Made by a program: the position numbers and the translations under genes. Shown here piece after piece: positions 40,524-51,709 of a stretch of 64,000 nt of DNA (positions are counted from its first letter, which is position 1; each line of letters begins with the position of its first letter). The notes under the pieces are model-generated. The model ran no database searches. It was not told the origin of the DNA and was given only the letters and a program-made list of their open reading frames with translations. The stretch is from Paraliobacillus zengyii. Lineage in GTDB: Bacteria > Bacillota > Bacilli > Bacillales > Amphibacillaceae. Location of the stretch: positions 3,369,501 to 3,433,500 of the forward strand of contig NZ_CP029797.1 in the NCBI RefSeq assembly GCF_003268595.1. Direction: 5' to 3'.

Positions 40524-40928
40524 ATGATGGAACACACTTTTTATTTAAATACGAAGAATCACGATGAAATGATTGAGGTCACGTCAAGTATTGAAGATTG
40601 GATTGCTAATCAGCAAATTAAAGATGGAATAATTATTATTTCCTCCTTGCATACCACAGCTGGGATTACTATTAATGAGAACGCGGATCCAGACGTTAAA
40701 ACAGACTTTCTTAGGAGATTGGAAGAAGTGTATCCTTGGGAACATCTAAAAGATTTGCATATGGAAGGAAATACTGCAGCTCACTTAAAAACAAGTACAG
40801 TGGGACATGCACAAACATTGGTCATTTCTAACAGTAAACTCGTACTCGGAACTTGGCAAGGCGTATATTTCTGTGAATTTGATGGACCACGTAATAGAAA
40901 ATTTCACGCAAAAGTAATCCAAGGTTAA
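40524..40928 (+). CDS. yjbQ: YjbQ-type protein (UPF0047)
   Basis: A 134-residue protein of the YjbQ/UPF0047 family. Signature [19 protein letters not shown] with clustered His and Asn, and a C-terminal [16 protein letters not shown]. coli YjbQ has weak thiamin-phosphate-synthase activity; the true role is open. I chose the ATG at 40524 because AAAGG lies about 9 bases upstream. Confidence 0.88.
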   Translation: MMEHTFYLNTKNHDEMIEVTSSIEDWIANQQIKDGIIIISSLHTTAGITINENADPDVKTDFLRRLEEVYPWEHLKDLHMEGNTAAHLKTSTVGHAQTLVISNSKLVLGTWQGVYFCEFDGPRNRKFHAKVIQG

Positions 40929-40929
40929 A

Positions 40930-40963
40930 TAGAAAAGTTCCGTCTAGCAGGCGGAATCTTTTC
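40930..40963. terminator. Bidirectional terminator after yjbQ
   Basis: Stem AGAAAAG-TTCCG / CGGAA-T-CTTTTCT with one bulge, between convergent yjbQ and the yesL-like gene. Confidence 0.8.
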
Positions 40964-40974
40964 TCAACTAAATC

Positions 40975-41610
40975 CTACTCTTCTTTATCAGCTAATACCT
41001 TAGAAAAAACTCGCATGGATAACCACATCCACACTGTTGCACTTAAACTAAATGTAAAGAAAATTAGTAACACTGGATATTCTAACGAGAAAAACATAAA
41101 AGAAAATAATAATAGCATCATTGTAATCGTGATAGGTAACTTTGTTATTCCTACAATAAATGCATTTTTAAATTGTTGGAGAACACTAGCATAGTTATGT
41201 ACATTTAATGGGAAAACCCAGACCACAACAACAAGGTACAGAAAAATAACTAAATAGAATGCAAAAGGAACGATAAAGAACATATCACCTTGTGATTCTG
41301 CGATAATCCGATAATTTAAATAAAAAATCCCGCCAATTAAAGTTAATATCCAACCTATAATGTTAGAAGAAATAAATTCTTCGCGAAATATTCGCTTAAA
41401 TGTTGTCCATACCTTTATTTCATACTGTCCCATTATCCACTTTCTAGTAACACCTAACGTTGCAACTGTAGCAGGAAAAATTCCGACTATAATCAAGCCA
41501 GAAACTGAAAACAGTATAAAAAGAAAATTTAAAAGTGCCAATTGCATTACCCAATACATCACTCTATCTAAAGTTGTGACAAGATCTTTTGCATTCATAA
41601 CGAGATTCAT
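40975..41610 (-). CDS. YesL-like membrane protein (DUF624)
   Basis: A 211-residue protein with about five membrane helices, starting with the DUF624 pattern (LALLNFLFILFSVSGLIIVGIFPATVATLGVTRKW). YesL-type proteins are encoded with carbohydrate ABC importers and their role is unknown. It follows the importer genes araN-araP-araQ, behind a terminator hairpin. A second paralogue lies at 52121-52741 downstream of the other importer. Confidence 0.85.
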   Translation of the reverse strand: MNLVMNAKDLVTTLDRVMYWVMQLALLNFLFILFSVSGLIIVGIFPATVATLGVTRKWIMGQYEIKVWTTFKRIFREEFISSNIIGWILTLIGGIFYLNYRIIAESQGDMFFIVPFAFYLVIFLYLVVVVWVFPLNVHNYASVLQQFKNAFIVGITKLPITITMMLLLFSFMFFSLEYPVLLIFFTFSLSATVWMWLSMRVFSKVLADKEE

Positions 41611-41646
41611 CCCTTTATCCTTAATTTGAAAATTAGTTTAGTGTTG

Positions 41647-41694
41647 AAAAAAAGACCATAGTTTTCGCATAAAACGAAGCAGAAAACTACGATC
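41647..41694 (-). terminator. Terminator between araQ-like and yesL-like genes
   Basis: A 13-bp stem with two wobble pairs (41654-41666 with 41682-41694), followed on the minus strand by TTTTTTTC. Confidence 0.8.
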
Positions 41695-41715
41695 TCTTTT
41701 AATAATTTATAATCA

Positions 41716-42558
41716 TTATCCTTTTACTCCACCTGAAGTCAGTCCTGCAACGAAATATCGTTGGAAGAATATGAACAATATAATAATCGGAATGATAGTT
41801 AACACAGAACCTGCAATTAATATATCATAATTATTACCATACGGTGTTAATAATGTTGCCAAACCAATTGGTAATGTAAACATGCTATTTGAGCGCAATA
41901 CTAATAATGGCCACAAGAAGTTGTTCCAACTAGCAAGACCTTGTAATATTGCCATCGCAGCCAATGAAGGACCCATTAATGGTAGCATAATTCTGAAAAA
42001 TATGCCATATTCAGTACTGCCATCAATTCTCGCTGCATCCATCAGTTCCTTCGGTAAACCTAAAGCAAATTGTCTGAAAAAGAATACTGCCACTGGCGCA
42101 ACGATTAACGGAAGCACTACAGCAAAATAAGTATCTACAATTTGTGCACTTACCATCAATTGGTATAATGGAAGCATCAAAATTTCAAATGGTATCATAA
42201 GGATTAACAATACAAGAACAAAGAATAGATTTCTTCCTTTAAACTCGTATACCGCCAATGCATATCCAACCATTGAGGAGAAGAACAATGATAAAATAAT
42301 TGTCATTCCTGAAATAATTAAACTATTACCATACCAAGACCAGTATTGAGATGCTTCTTGAAAGATGTACGCATAGTTATCAAAATTTAATTTAGTTAAA
42401 TCGATACTGAAGGAGATACCATCTCTCATTAGATCAGATGATGGTCTAAATGACGAAATCAATAGTCCGATAATTGGAAATAAAGCAATTAAAGAAACAA
42501 AAGCAAAACCTATCGTCGCAAGCCACTTTATTCCGTTACCTTTACTTTTCGAGTTCAT
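41716..42558 (-). CDS. araQ: Arabino-oligosaccharide ABC permease, AraQ-like
   Basis: A 280-residue CUT1-family permease (MalG type) with six helices and the EAA loop LMDAARIDGSTEYGIFFRIMLP. It imports oligosaccharides with its AraP-like partner and needs a shared ATPase such as MsmX, not encoded here. Its ATG follows the araP stop with no gap. The assignment rests on AraR-like operators upstream of the binding-protein gene and on arabinanolytic neighbours. Confidence 0.83.
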   Translation of the reverse strand: MNSKSKGNGIKWLATIGFAFVSLIALFPIIGLLISSFRPSSDLMRDGISFSIDLTKLNFDNYAYIFQEASQYWSWYGNSLIISGMTIILSLFFSSMVGYALAVYEFKGRNLFFVLVLLILMIPFEILMLPLYQLMVSAQIVDTYFAVVLPLIVAPVAVFFFRQFALGLPKELMDAARIDGSTEYGIFFRIMLPLMGPSLAAMAILQGLASWNNFLWPLLVLRSNSMFTLPIGLATLLTPYGNNYDILIAGSVLTIIPIIILFIFFQRYFVAGLTSGGVKG

Positions 42559-43515
42559 TTATTCATCACCTCTCTTGAAAGTTCCTGTAAGTATCAAGTA
42601 TATGATACTAATTACAAATATAATTAACATTAAAACTACACCAATTGCTGAACCAAAGCCCATATCGTTTTGACCAATACCTTGTTGATAAATATAACCA
42701 ACAACAGTCAAACCAATATTACCTGGTGAACTTGTCTCCCAGAATACAAAACTTTCTTCAAACATCCTAAAACCATTTATTATCGTTATTGTACTAACAA
42801 AAATAATAATAGGTTTCAAGTGTGGGATAGTAATGAATCTCATTTTTTGAAATCCACTTGCACCATCTATATCTGCAGCTTCATATAGTTCTGCAGGTAT
42901 GCTTTGTAACTGTGCAAGAAAATACAGTAAATTAACACCTATCCAGCGCCAAGAGCCAAGTATAACCATTAAAAACATTGCTGACCAAGCTTGATAACGC
43001 CAATCTACTGAATCTGCTCCTAATAAACTAACAATCTGATTAGCAACAGAAGAGTCTGTTTCACTAAACATCAAACGGAATATCATACCACCAACAATAG
43101 TTGAAGTTAATGCTGGAATAAATAATGATGCCCTGAAAAACGTTTTAAACTTCAAATACTTTGAATCTAGTAAAATTGCTAAAAGCATCGGTACAATTGT
43201 TAAAATTAATACCGTTAGTAGAACGTAAATTGAAGTATTCGATAACGCTTTAAAAAAGTTTGCATTAGCGACTCTGGAGTAATTATCTAACCCTATAAAC
43301 TGTACTTGTCCAGGTAAAATACTTTGGAAACTCATTATTATACCTCGAACAGCAGGGTATAAAGTGAGGATCAAGAAAGATATAATAAAAGGAAAAACAA
43401 AAATGTATGGCACCACTTTTTTTGAGTTTAAAAATTTAAAAAACTTGTTAGGTTCTTTAAAGGGCTTCTTGTTCAAATCAGTTGAAACTTTACTTTCGGA
43501 CAAATTAGAAGACAT
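42559..43515 (-). CDS. araP: Arabino-oligosaccharide ABC permease, AraP-like
   Basis: A 318-residue MalF-type permease with six to seven helices and the EAA loop LYEAADIDGASGFQKMRFITIP. It pairs with the AraQ-like protein. Preceded by AAAGGAGG. A strong hairpin (43693-43734) separates it from the binding-protein gene. Confidence 0.83.
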   Translation of the reverse strand: MSSNLSESKVSTDLNKKPFKEPNKFFKFLNSKKVVPYIFVFPFIISFLILTLYPAVRGIIMSFQSILPGQVQFIGLDNYSRVANANFFKALSNTSIYVLLTVLILTIVPMLLAILLDSKYLKFKTFFRASLFIPALTSTIVGGMIFRLMFSETDSSVANQIVSLLGADSVDWRYQAWSAMFLMVILGSWRWIGVNLLYFLAQLQSIPAELYEAADIDGASGFQKMRFITIPHLKPIIIFVSTITIINGFRMFEESFVFWETSSPGNIGLTVVGYIYQQGIGQNDMGFGSAIGVVLMLIIFVISIIYLILTGTFKRGDE

Positions 43516-43692
43516 TTAAAAACCTCCTTTTTTTAAAATTAGAGCAGTATCTCAACTTCACTCTATAACTTAGTAATAGTTAATTTTACAACATGCTAGT
43601 ATCTTTAATTAATACAACAGTCCTATGAGGTGTCAATTCCTTTTCCGTAGTTTTCCGAGAAGGGTTGAGAGATCACTTTTTACATTTTATAT

Positions 43693-43734
43693 AATAGTGG
43701 GAAACAAAAGATATACCTTTTGTCCCCCACTATT
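43693..43734 (-). terminator. Hairpin between araN-like and araP-like genes
   Basis: A long stem: AATAGTGGG/CCCACTATT extended by two wobble pairs and ACAAAAG/CTTTTGT. No strong T-tract, so it is more likely an attenuator or an mRNA 3'-end protector for the binding-protein message. Confidence 0.65.
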
Positions 43735-43746
43735 TGTTTTTAAATA

Positions 43747-45087
43747 TTACTCAGCTTGCTGATCTCTTACTACATCAGCGGCTGCTTTAAGCGCTTCTTC
43801 TGGTGTCTGTGAATCTGTACGTAAAACATTCTGCGTCACATTTGTATGGTACTCACTAATAATATCAGGCGTATTTGCCGTGAAATTCAATGGGTTAATT
43901 TCTTCTCTAACCTCTAGCAACATATCAAAGATCCCATCACCGAAATATTGATAATACTTGTTATCTGCTCTTACTTCTTCACTTTCCCATGTATCCCAAC
44001 GGGGTGGATCAAAACCAAGTTCAGTCCAAAGCGCTATGTTTCCTTCTTCAGAAAGTTTCGCATATGCTAAGAACTCTTTTGCAAGTTCTGTATTTTCAGA
44101 TTGCTTTGTTACAACGGTACCAGTACCACCCATACCTGCTGAACGATCGCCACCTTCTTCCCATGCCGGTAATGGTCTAATAGCTATTTTACCTTCAAGA
44201 TCAGGCATGTTGTCCAAGAATCTTCCCATATACCATAATGGAGCTAAAATAGAAGCTGATCCACCTTCAGAGAAATAACCATAAAACTCTTCAGATTGAT
44301 TCATACCACCTGGCGTTAATTCAGCAATTTCATTCTCATAAATTGCATCTTGCAAGAATTGTAGTGTAGCAACATTCGTTTCATTATCTAATATTACTTC
44401 ACCATTCTCATCAAAAGCGTCCGATCCTTGTTGTGAAATCATTGGCCACATATCCATTAACCAATCTTCTGTACCTACGTTCCACATTACCGAATCAGTA
44501 TTGGCTACAACTTGTTCACCAGCTGCAACGAAATCATCCCAAGTTGTGATTGAATCGATATCAACTCCAGCTTCATCCATAATTTCTGTATTATAGTACA
44601 TTACAGTTGCACCAACATGTGTAGGTAAACCATAGTAGTTACCATCTTGCGCATAGTTTTCAAAACGAGATGATACAGCATTTTCTAAAACCGGTTCCAC
44701 ATATTCATTCATTGGCTCTAACTGTACATCACCTTGTAAGAAGTTAGAAAACTGGCCAATTTCAATATCAGCTATGTCCGGACCACCTTGTCCTGATTGA
44801 ACTGCAAGTAACAAGTTGTTATGCATTTGTTCAAACGGATATGTTTCCGCATTCAATTTAATTGGTTTATCTGGATTTTCTTCATTCCATCTTTCAGCAG
44901 CATCACTATATAAATCCATGTGCTGACCAACAAACGTCCATAAAGTTATTTCAGTAGCGTCTTCAATGTCGTCTCCAACAACTGCAGTTTCTTCTGCATC
45001 ACCAGAAGCGTCATCATCTCCGCCTCCACATGCCATCAATACGATAGCCATAAGACCAAACAGCAAAAACAGTAAACTTTTCTTCAT
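43747..45087 (-). CDS. araN: Sugar-binding lipoprotein, AraN-like
   Basis: A 446-residue extracellular solute-binding protein (family 1). Lipobox L-M-A-C with Cys at residue 20, an acidic spacer, then ITLWTFVGQHMDLYSDAAERW. It would capture arabino-oligosaccharides for the AraPQ-like permeases. First gene of its operon; AGGGGG before the ATG, a cre site 20 bases upstream, and two AraR-like palindromes about 210 and 390 bases upstream. Confidence 0.85.
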   Translation of the reverse strand: MKKSLLFLLFGLMAIVLMACGGGDDDASGDAEETAVVGDDIEDATEITLWTFVGQHMDLYSDAAERWNEENPDKPIKLNAETYPFEQMHNNLLLAVQSGQGGPDIADIEIGQFSNFLQGDVQLEPMNEYVEPVLENAVSSRFENYAQDGNYYGLPTHVGATVMYYNTEIMDEAGVDIDSITTWDDFVAAGEQVVANTDSVMWNVGTEDWLMDMWPMISQQGSDAFDENGEVILDNETNVATLQFLQDAIYENEIAELTPGGMNQSEEFYGYFSEGGSASILAPLWYMGRFLDNMPDLEGKIAIRPLPAWEEGGDRSAGMGGTGTVVTKQSENTELAKEFLAYAKLSEEGNIALWTELGFDPPRWDTWESEEVRADNKYYQYFGDGIFDMLLEVREEINPLNFTANTPDIISEYHTNVTQNVLRTDSQTPEEALKAAADVVRDQQAE

Positions 45088-45106
45088 AAATTTTACCCCC
45101 TTATTT

Positions 45107-45121
45107 TATAAAGCGCTTTCA
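45107..45121 (-). promoter_or_regulatory. CcpA cre site, araN operon
   Basis: Minus strand TGAAAGCGCTTTATA, a near-consensus cre, 20 bases before the araN ATG and so in the 5' leader, where CcpA can act as a roadblock. Confidence 0.8.
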
Positions 45122-45284
45122 AACAATGAATAAAATACAAGTTCTTTGTTCTATTCACCTCCAACATAGAATAGATACTATCCAACTAATTGTAAGCATT
45201 TTCAATTTTAAATGTTAAATAAAGATTTTATCTCCATAAAAAGATTAACATCTACATGAAAACTTGTCAATGATTTATCGTTAT

Positions 45285-45318
45285 ATGTTTTTCTCATATA
45301 CGTATATGAGAAAAACAT
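45285..45318. promoter_or_regulatory. 34-base perfect palindrome with AraR-like core
   Basis: A perfect palindrome of two 17-base arms centred on CATATACGTATATG. The core matches the TACGTA centre of B. subtilis AraR operators and recurs at 45475-45488. About 200 bases upstream of araN. Confidence 0.65.
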
Positions 45319-45474
45319 TCAATATTTACACACAAAGACTAAGAATTACTTCATTTCTGTATGATTTAAATAGTAATTGCAAGCACTAACATTTACTAAA
45401 TAATCATGTTGTCATTAGTTAGATAATAGCATTTTTATTAATGGTTGTCAATAATCTTCCAATAATTTTATTAA

Positions 45475-45488
45475 CATATACGTATATG
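45475..45488. promoter_or_regulatory. AraR-like operator
   Basis: CATATACGTATATG, the same 14-base core as in the 34-base palindrome. The two centres are 180 bases apart, close to 17 helical turns, which would suit looping. Confidence 0.6.
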
Positions 45489-45700
45489 AATTTAAGTTGA
45501 TAATGTGATTTAGTTATAAAATAGAAATAACAATATCAGCATCATTTATTGCTTTAGAATTTAATTAACGAGTTATTATATTTAAATAGTAATTTCACTC
45601 CTTATCATTTATTTTTAACTTAATAAGTGTCGCAAACCCTTTCTTAGTAAACATTATATTACTTACAAAAAGCAGATCAGTGAGCGCCTTTTGATATCAT

Positions 45701-45714
45701 TGAAAGCGCATACT
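45701..45714 (+). promoter_or_regulatory. Weak cre-like site
   Basis: TGAAAGCGCATACT matches the left half and core of the cre consensus, the right half poorly. About 610 bases upstream of araN. Confidence 0.3.
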
Positions 45715-45736
45715 TCATGTCACTAATATATTACAC

Positions 45737-45749
45737 TTATTCGTACATG
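45737..45749. promoter_or_regulatory. Weak AraR-like operator
   Basis: The stretch ATTCGTACATGT resembles AraR operators with a TTCGTAC centre. About 650 bases from araN and 290 bases from the end of araM. Confidence 0.35.
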
Positions 45750-45861
45750 TCAACAAAATTTTATTAAACGCTACTACTTATTAATATTTCTTTAAAATTA
45801 AAAATTACTTATTAAATTTATCATATTTTATAACGGATCTAATCTGTGTTTACCAGAATAC

Positions 45862-45897
45862 AAAAAAATCGCTCGACATATTAGTTTATGCGAACGA
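45862..45897 (-). terminator. Terminator of the abfA-araM operon
   Basis: Stem TCGTTCG/CGAGCGA extended by CATA/TATG, followed on the minus strand by TTTTTTTG, about 140 bases after araM. Confidence 0.75.
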
Positions 45898-46037
45898 CTT
45901 TTACAAAAATATTCTTGGTTCAAGTTAATCTATGTGCCAGTAATCTTAATTGTTTTGATATATATCATATTGTCATAAGCTAGTCTGATGAATGTATAAC
46001 ACGTAATTACTATGAAGATACCAAAATAACTACACTT

Positions 46038-47258
46038 CTATCGCTTGATGTTTAGTTTCTCGATCGGGTATTTAATAGTATCCTGTTTTAGGTTGTTTAC
46101 TAGTAGTAATCCCGTACAGCGATCACGAATGTGCTGTGCTTCGTTTAAACTCGATTGTATCAGCTGATCCGACAAGCCTAATGCATCTGTGGTTGAGGGA
46201 CCTCCAATGCTATCAAGCATGCTTCTTAATTCTTTAGCTGATGGTAATTCGTCAATCATTAACTTGATTTCAGGCCAGGACTCTATTAATTCTTTTGTAT
46301 ACTTTTTATTGGGATTCAAATCATTTAATTCCAACTGATTTGCCATTTGTTTATATAAGTCTGAAATAATCGCTGTCGCTACACCAACCTTTGCACCATG
46401 CAAAAGCTGTTCTGCATCCTTTTGGATTAAATCCATTTCCCAATAATGTGATAAATGATGTTCTCCGCCAGATGCTGGCCTTGAAAAATCTAATATGAGC
46501 ATGACAAGTCCTGATTCAATTAATGCTTGTATTAATACCTTGATTCCTTCTTCATCATGTGCCGCTATTTTATCTATCTGGTGCACACATGTTTCTAATG
46601 ATTTTCTTGTCATCTCAGCCGCTATTGAATAATAAGGTTCTTGACCTACTAAATCTGATATTTTCCAATCTAGTAGAGATGTATACTTCCCTAAAATATC
46701 ACCGAAACCTGCAGCAGTTAGTTCTTCGGGTGCTGCAACTAACACATCTAAGTCAGCGAACACTGCTAATGGCGATGCTGTTTGAATGGTTGTTTTTACA
46801 CCACGTAATATTAGTGGTGCTCCTTTAGAAGTAAACCCATCAACTGAAGCAGCTGTTGGAATTGAAATAAAAGGTTTTCCCATTTTATTACTCACAAAAC
46901 GTACCGTGTCATGTATTGTTCCGGATCCAACAGCTAAAAATGCTTGTGCATTAGATGGTGTTTCAACTAATAATTGTACAAGTGCTTCCTCGTTAGCAAG
47001 CACTTGACCATGTTGATTTTCTTTTAACAAAACTATTTTATAGCTAATTTTTTCTTTTTCTAAAAGTTTCTCCAATTGTTGACCCGCTGCCTTGTAAGTT
47101 GGTTGGTCAACAACCATAACGACTTGTAATAAGTTTTTTTCTTTTAGAAACGGCGCAATTTTTAATAAAGCATTCTTTTCAACCGTAAGTTCGGGAAGCA
47201 CAATATCTTCCACGCCGACTTCCTTCATTAACTGATGCATCTGTATTGGGATTTCCAT
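46038..47258 (-). CDS. araM: Glycerol-1-phosphate dehydrogenase, AraM
   Basis: A 406-residue iron-containing-alcohol-dehydrogenase-like enzyme. B. subtilis AraM (EgsA, 394 residues) reduces dihydroxyacetone phosphate to sn-glycerol-1-phosphate using NADH. Motifs: the nucleotide-binding FLAVGSGTIHDTVRF near residue 110, SIPTAASVDGF, and the metal site H-H-L-S-H-Y-W-E. I chose the ATG at 47258 after GAGGAGG. Last gene of abfA-abp-abf2-araM. The araL phosphatase gene that precedes araM in B. subtilis is absent. Confidence 0.92.
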   Translation of the reverse strand: MEIPIQMHQLMKEVGVEDIVLPELTVEKNALLKIAPFLKEKNLLQVVMVVDQPTYKAAGQQLEKLLEKEKISYKIVLLKENQHGQVLANEEALVQLLVETPSNAQAFLAVGSGTIHDTVRFVSNKMGKPFISIPTAASVDGFTSKGAPLILRGVKTTIQTASPLAVFADLDVLVAAPEELTAAGFGDILGKYTSLLDWKISDLVGQEPYYSIAAEMTRKSLETCVHQIDKIAAHDEEGIKVLIQALIESGLVMLILDFSRPASGGEHHLSHYWEMDLIQKDAEQLLHGAKVGVATAIISDLYKQMANQLELNDLNPNKKYTKELIESWPEIKLMIDELPSAKELRSMLDSIGGPSTTDALGLSDQLIQSSLNEAQHIRDRCTGLLLVNNLKQDTIKYPIEKLNIKR

Positions 47259-47318
47259 ATTTATTCCTCCTCTATAAGACAAGAAGTCGATAAGGAAGAT
47301 CCCTATCGACTTAACTTT

Positions 47319-48794
47319 CTATTTTACATGCAAGACAACAACAGACATTGCTGGTAATTCAATTGTCACTTTATCTTCGTTAACTTTTATAGCCTTGAAG
47401 TCAACAGGTTTAATTTTATCTGGGTTTTCAAACGAATTATAATCATTCATTTTTTCCGAAGTAACCACTTCGCCTGTTACATCCGAAAAGTCTACGCCGC
47501 GTAAGTCTAAATCTAACGTTACCTTTTCATCTTTATCTAAATTACACAAACTAATATTAACAACACCATTTGCCTTCGAAGCAGAGGCACTTACTTGTGG
47601 ATATTCTTTTCCATCAATCTCAAGCATTTTCGTATCAATATCCAAAGCGATTCGCTCAGCGTCTTGGTGAACTTTATACATATTAAAAATATGATAAGTT
47701 GGTGTTAATAGCATTTTATCTTCTTCCGTTAAAACCATTGCTTGAATAACGTTTACCATTTGTGCAATATTAGCCATTTGAACACGCTCATTGTGATTAT
47801 TAAATATATTTAATGTCACACCTGCAATCAATGCATCACGTACTGTGTTTTGTTGGTACAAGAAACCAGGATTAGTTCCAGGTTCTACATCATACCAACC
47901 ACCCCATTCGTCTACAATTAAATGCACACGTTTTTCAGGGTCATACTTATCCATAATTGTACTATGTTTTTCAATTAACTCTTCCATATAGACAGTTTTC
48001 TGCATGGACACTTCCCATTCGGTTTCAGAGAAATTTGTAGCTGATCCCTTATTTTCAAATCCGCCTGGATGTACATAATAGTGTAAGCTTAAACCATCCA
48101 TTAAATGTGTCGCATCACGCATTAACACTTCAGTCCAATTATAGTCATCTACGTTCGGTCCACCAGCAATTTTAAAGATTTTATTATCGCCATAGTTACG
48201 TACGTACGTTTGAAAACGTCGATACAAATCTGCGTAGTATTGCGGACGCATGTTACCACCACAACCCCAATTTTCATTCCCTACACCAAAGTACGTTAGT
48301 TTCCATGCTTCTTCTTTTCCATTTTCTTTACGCCAATTAGCCATTGGCGATTCTCCATCAAATGTCATGTATTCAACCCACTCTGACATTTCTTGAACTG
48401 TTCCACTTCCTACATTTCCGTTAATATATGGTTCTGTTTCAAGTAGATCACATAACATCATAAATTCATGTGTCCCAAAATGGTTATTCTCTACAAGACC
48501 ACCCCAGTGCGTGTTAACCATACGTTTTCTTCCTTCACGTGGTCCAATTCCGTCTTTCCAATGATACTCATCAGCAAAGCAACCACCAGGCCAACGAAGA
48601 ATAGGGATATTCAATTCTTTTAATGCATGAAGTACATCATTACGAATTCCATTTGTATTTGGAATCGGCGAGTCTTCCCCTACCCATAAACCTTCATAAA
48701 TACATCTACCTAAGTGCTCAGAAAATTGACCATAAATATTTTTATTTATAATTCCTCTTGACACATCTGCATTGACAACAACTTTCGTTTCCAT
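47319..48794 (-). CDS. abf2: Alpha-L-arabinofuranosidase GH51 (Abf2/XsaB type)
   Basis: A 491-residue cytoplasmic GH51 enzyme, closest in motifs to B. subtilis Abf2/XsaB ([32 protein letters not shown]). Acid/base Glu lies in [10 protein letters not shown] near residue 174 and the nucleophile Glu in VDEWGGWYD near residue 290. It releases L-arabinofuranose from imported arabino-oligosaccharides. No signal peptide. It lies 30 bases after the GH27 gene in one operon. Confidence 0.94.
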   Translation of the reverse strand: METKVVVNADVSRGIINKNIYGQFSEHLGRCIYEGLWVGEDSPIPNTNGIRNDVLHALKELNIPILRWPGGCFADEYHWKDGIGPREGRKRMVNTHWGGLVENNHFGTHEFMMLCDLLETEPYINGNVGSGTVQEMSEWVEYMTFDGESPMANWRKENGKEEAWKLTYFGVGNENWGCGGNMRPQYYADLYRRFQTYVRNYGDNKIFKIAGGPNVDDYNWTEVLMRDATHLMDGLSLHYYVHPGGFENKGSATNFSETEWEVSMQKTVYMEELIEKHSTIMDKYDPEKRVHLIVDEWGGWYDVEPGTNPGFLYQQNTVRDALIAGVTLNIFNNHNERVQMANIAQMVNVIQAMVLTEEDKMLLTPTYHIFNMYKVHQDAERIALDIDTKMLEIDGKEYPQVSASASKANGVVNISLCNLDKDEKVTLDLDLRGVDFSDVTGEVVTSEKMNDYNSFENPDKIKPVDFKAIKVNEDKVTIELPAMSVVVLHVK

Positions 48795-48824
48795 TTAAGC
48801 ACCTCATTATTATTTATTAAAAAT

Positions 48825-50117
48825 TTAAGCTACTGTTACTTTTAGCAGTATCGCTGCATGCGGACGAAGTTCAAAAGATATTTTATCATGAGCTACGTTC
48901 ACCTCATTTTCTTCCCATAAGTCTTCTATTTGCAGAACATCTTTTCCGTTGATTTCTAATTCGTTCCATGTTACAGCTATATCTGTTTTTATTTCACCTA
49001 TATTAAAAAGTGCAACATAGATCAAACCGTCTGAACCTCTAGTAGTCCAAGTTACCTTTTCATCTTCCCTGTAGACCTGACGCGCATTATAGCTAGTTTG
49101 ATACATGTGTAGCACTTTTTTGTTTGTTAACAAGGAATTAGTAAATGTATCATTATCCCTTAATTCGCCACCAAACATTAGTGGAGAACGAAAAATCATC
49201 CACAATGTCATCATCGTGATCTGTTCATCTTTCGTAAACCTAGTATAGCGATCACTAGCACCACCATCTACAGATCGAATCCCAATATGTCCTAATGGTA
49301 GCATATCAGCATCAGGCCAATGACCTGGCCCTGCATTCTTACTCCACTTATAGCAACGATCAAACATGTCATAAAGCGGTGGCCACATATCCCAAAAATC
49401 ATCCGTCATACGCCACATATTTGCATTCTCTTCTAATAAACTAGCATTTTCTAATGATGCAGGACCTGGTGATAGACTCAATACCATCGGACGTCCACAT
49501 CGATCAATGGCTTTTCGAATCATTTTAATCTCATCGACGTGTGCTCCATATATTTTCGAATCGGCGATATCATCCACTTTAACAAAGTCCACATTCCATT
49601 CTACATATAACTGGAACAGCGAATCGTAATAGGCTTGCGCACCTTCTTTAGTATGATCTATCCCATACATATCTGTGTTCCACGGGCAAATGGAATTCGG
49701 CTTTGCGATTTCTCTAGCCGTTACATTCGTACCTAAAAGATTAGTATCTTGATGAACAGCTTGTCGCGGAATACCACGCATAATGTGAATTCCGAATTTC
49801 AAACCGAGATCGTGTATATAATCCGCAAGTGGCTTGAATCCCCTTCCAGCTGCTGAAGACGGAAAGCGGTTCTCAGCTGGAATTAAACGTGAATACTGAT
49901 CCATTTTAAGCGGAATAAACGGACGATAAGCAGAGGATACTGCACCTGATTCTGACCACTGAATATCTACAACAACATATTCCCATCCAGAATCTTTTAA
50001 GTACGTAGCCATATAATCGGCATTACCTTTTACTTCTTCTTCTGTAACAGTTGCACCATAACAATCCCAACTGTTCCAACCCATCGGTGGAGTCATTGCA
50101 TATTGATGATGTTTCAT
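48825..50117 (-). CDS. abp: GH27 glycosidase, probable beta-L-arabinopyranosidase
   Basis: A 430-residue cytoplasmic GH27 enzyme. MGWNSWDCYG at the start, nucleophile Asp in FVKVDDIADS and acid/base Asp in RMTDDFWDMW. Alpha-galactosidases of GH27 have D-D-C-W in the substrate loop; here it is D51-I52-Q-W. To my knowledge the Geobacillus stearothermophilus Abp enzyme has Ile at this position, which fits arabinopyranose lacking the C6 hydroxyl. Operon neighbours are two arabinofuranosidases. Alpha-galactosidase activity on arabinogalactan remains possible. Confidence 0.85.
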   Translation of the reverse strand: MKHHQYAMTPPMGWNSWDCYGATVTEEEVKGNADYMATYLKDSGWEYVVVDIQWSESGAVSSAYRPFIPLKMDQYSRLIPAENRFPSSAAGRGFKPLADYIHDLGLKFGIHIMRGIPRQAVHQDTNLLGTNVTAREIAKPNSICPWNTDMYGIDHTKEGAQAYYDSLFQLYVEWNVDFVKVDDIADSKIYGAHVDEIKMIRKAIDRCGRPMVLSLSPGPASLENASLLEENANMWRMTDDFWDMWPPLYDMFDRCYKWSKNAGPGHWPDADMLPLGHIGIRSVDGGASDRYTRFTKDEQITMMTLWMIFRSPLMFGGELRDNDTFTNSLLTNKKVLHMYQTSYNARQVYREDEKVTWTTRGSDGLIYVALFNIGEIKTDIAVTWNELEINGKDVLQIEDLWEENEVNVAHDKISFELRPHAAILLKVTVA

Positions 50118-50138
50118 AAGCAGATCACCTTTTATTAT

Positions 50139-51650
<1,512 letters not shown>

Positions 51651-51709
51651 CTAGCTCCTTTTAATAAAATTGAGAATACAATTACTTTATAAATGAAATC
51701 AAACCCAAC

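Larger units (their letters stand above)
45088..46037. other. 950-base control region between araM and araN operons
   Basis: The longest gene-free stretch. Contents: cre (45107-45121), a cre-like TGTAAGCATTTTCA with altered core (45191-45204), a 34-base palindrome (45285-45318), AraR-like sites (45475-45488, 45737-45749), a weaker cre (45701-45714), and the araM terminator (45862-45897). I found no convincing small ORF or RNA gene. Confidence 0.7.

Noticed and set aside
45191..45204. cre at TGTAAGCATTTTCA
   Set aside because: The central CG is changed to CA/TG, which normally abolishes CcpA binding. A better cre lies at 45107.
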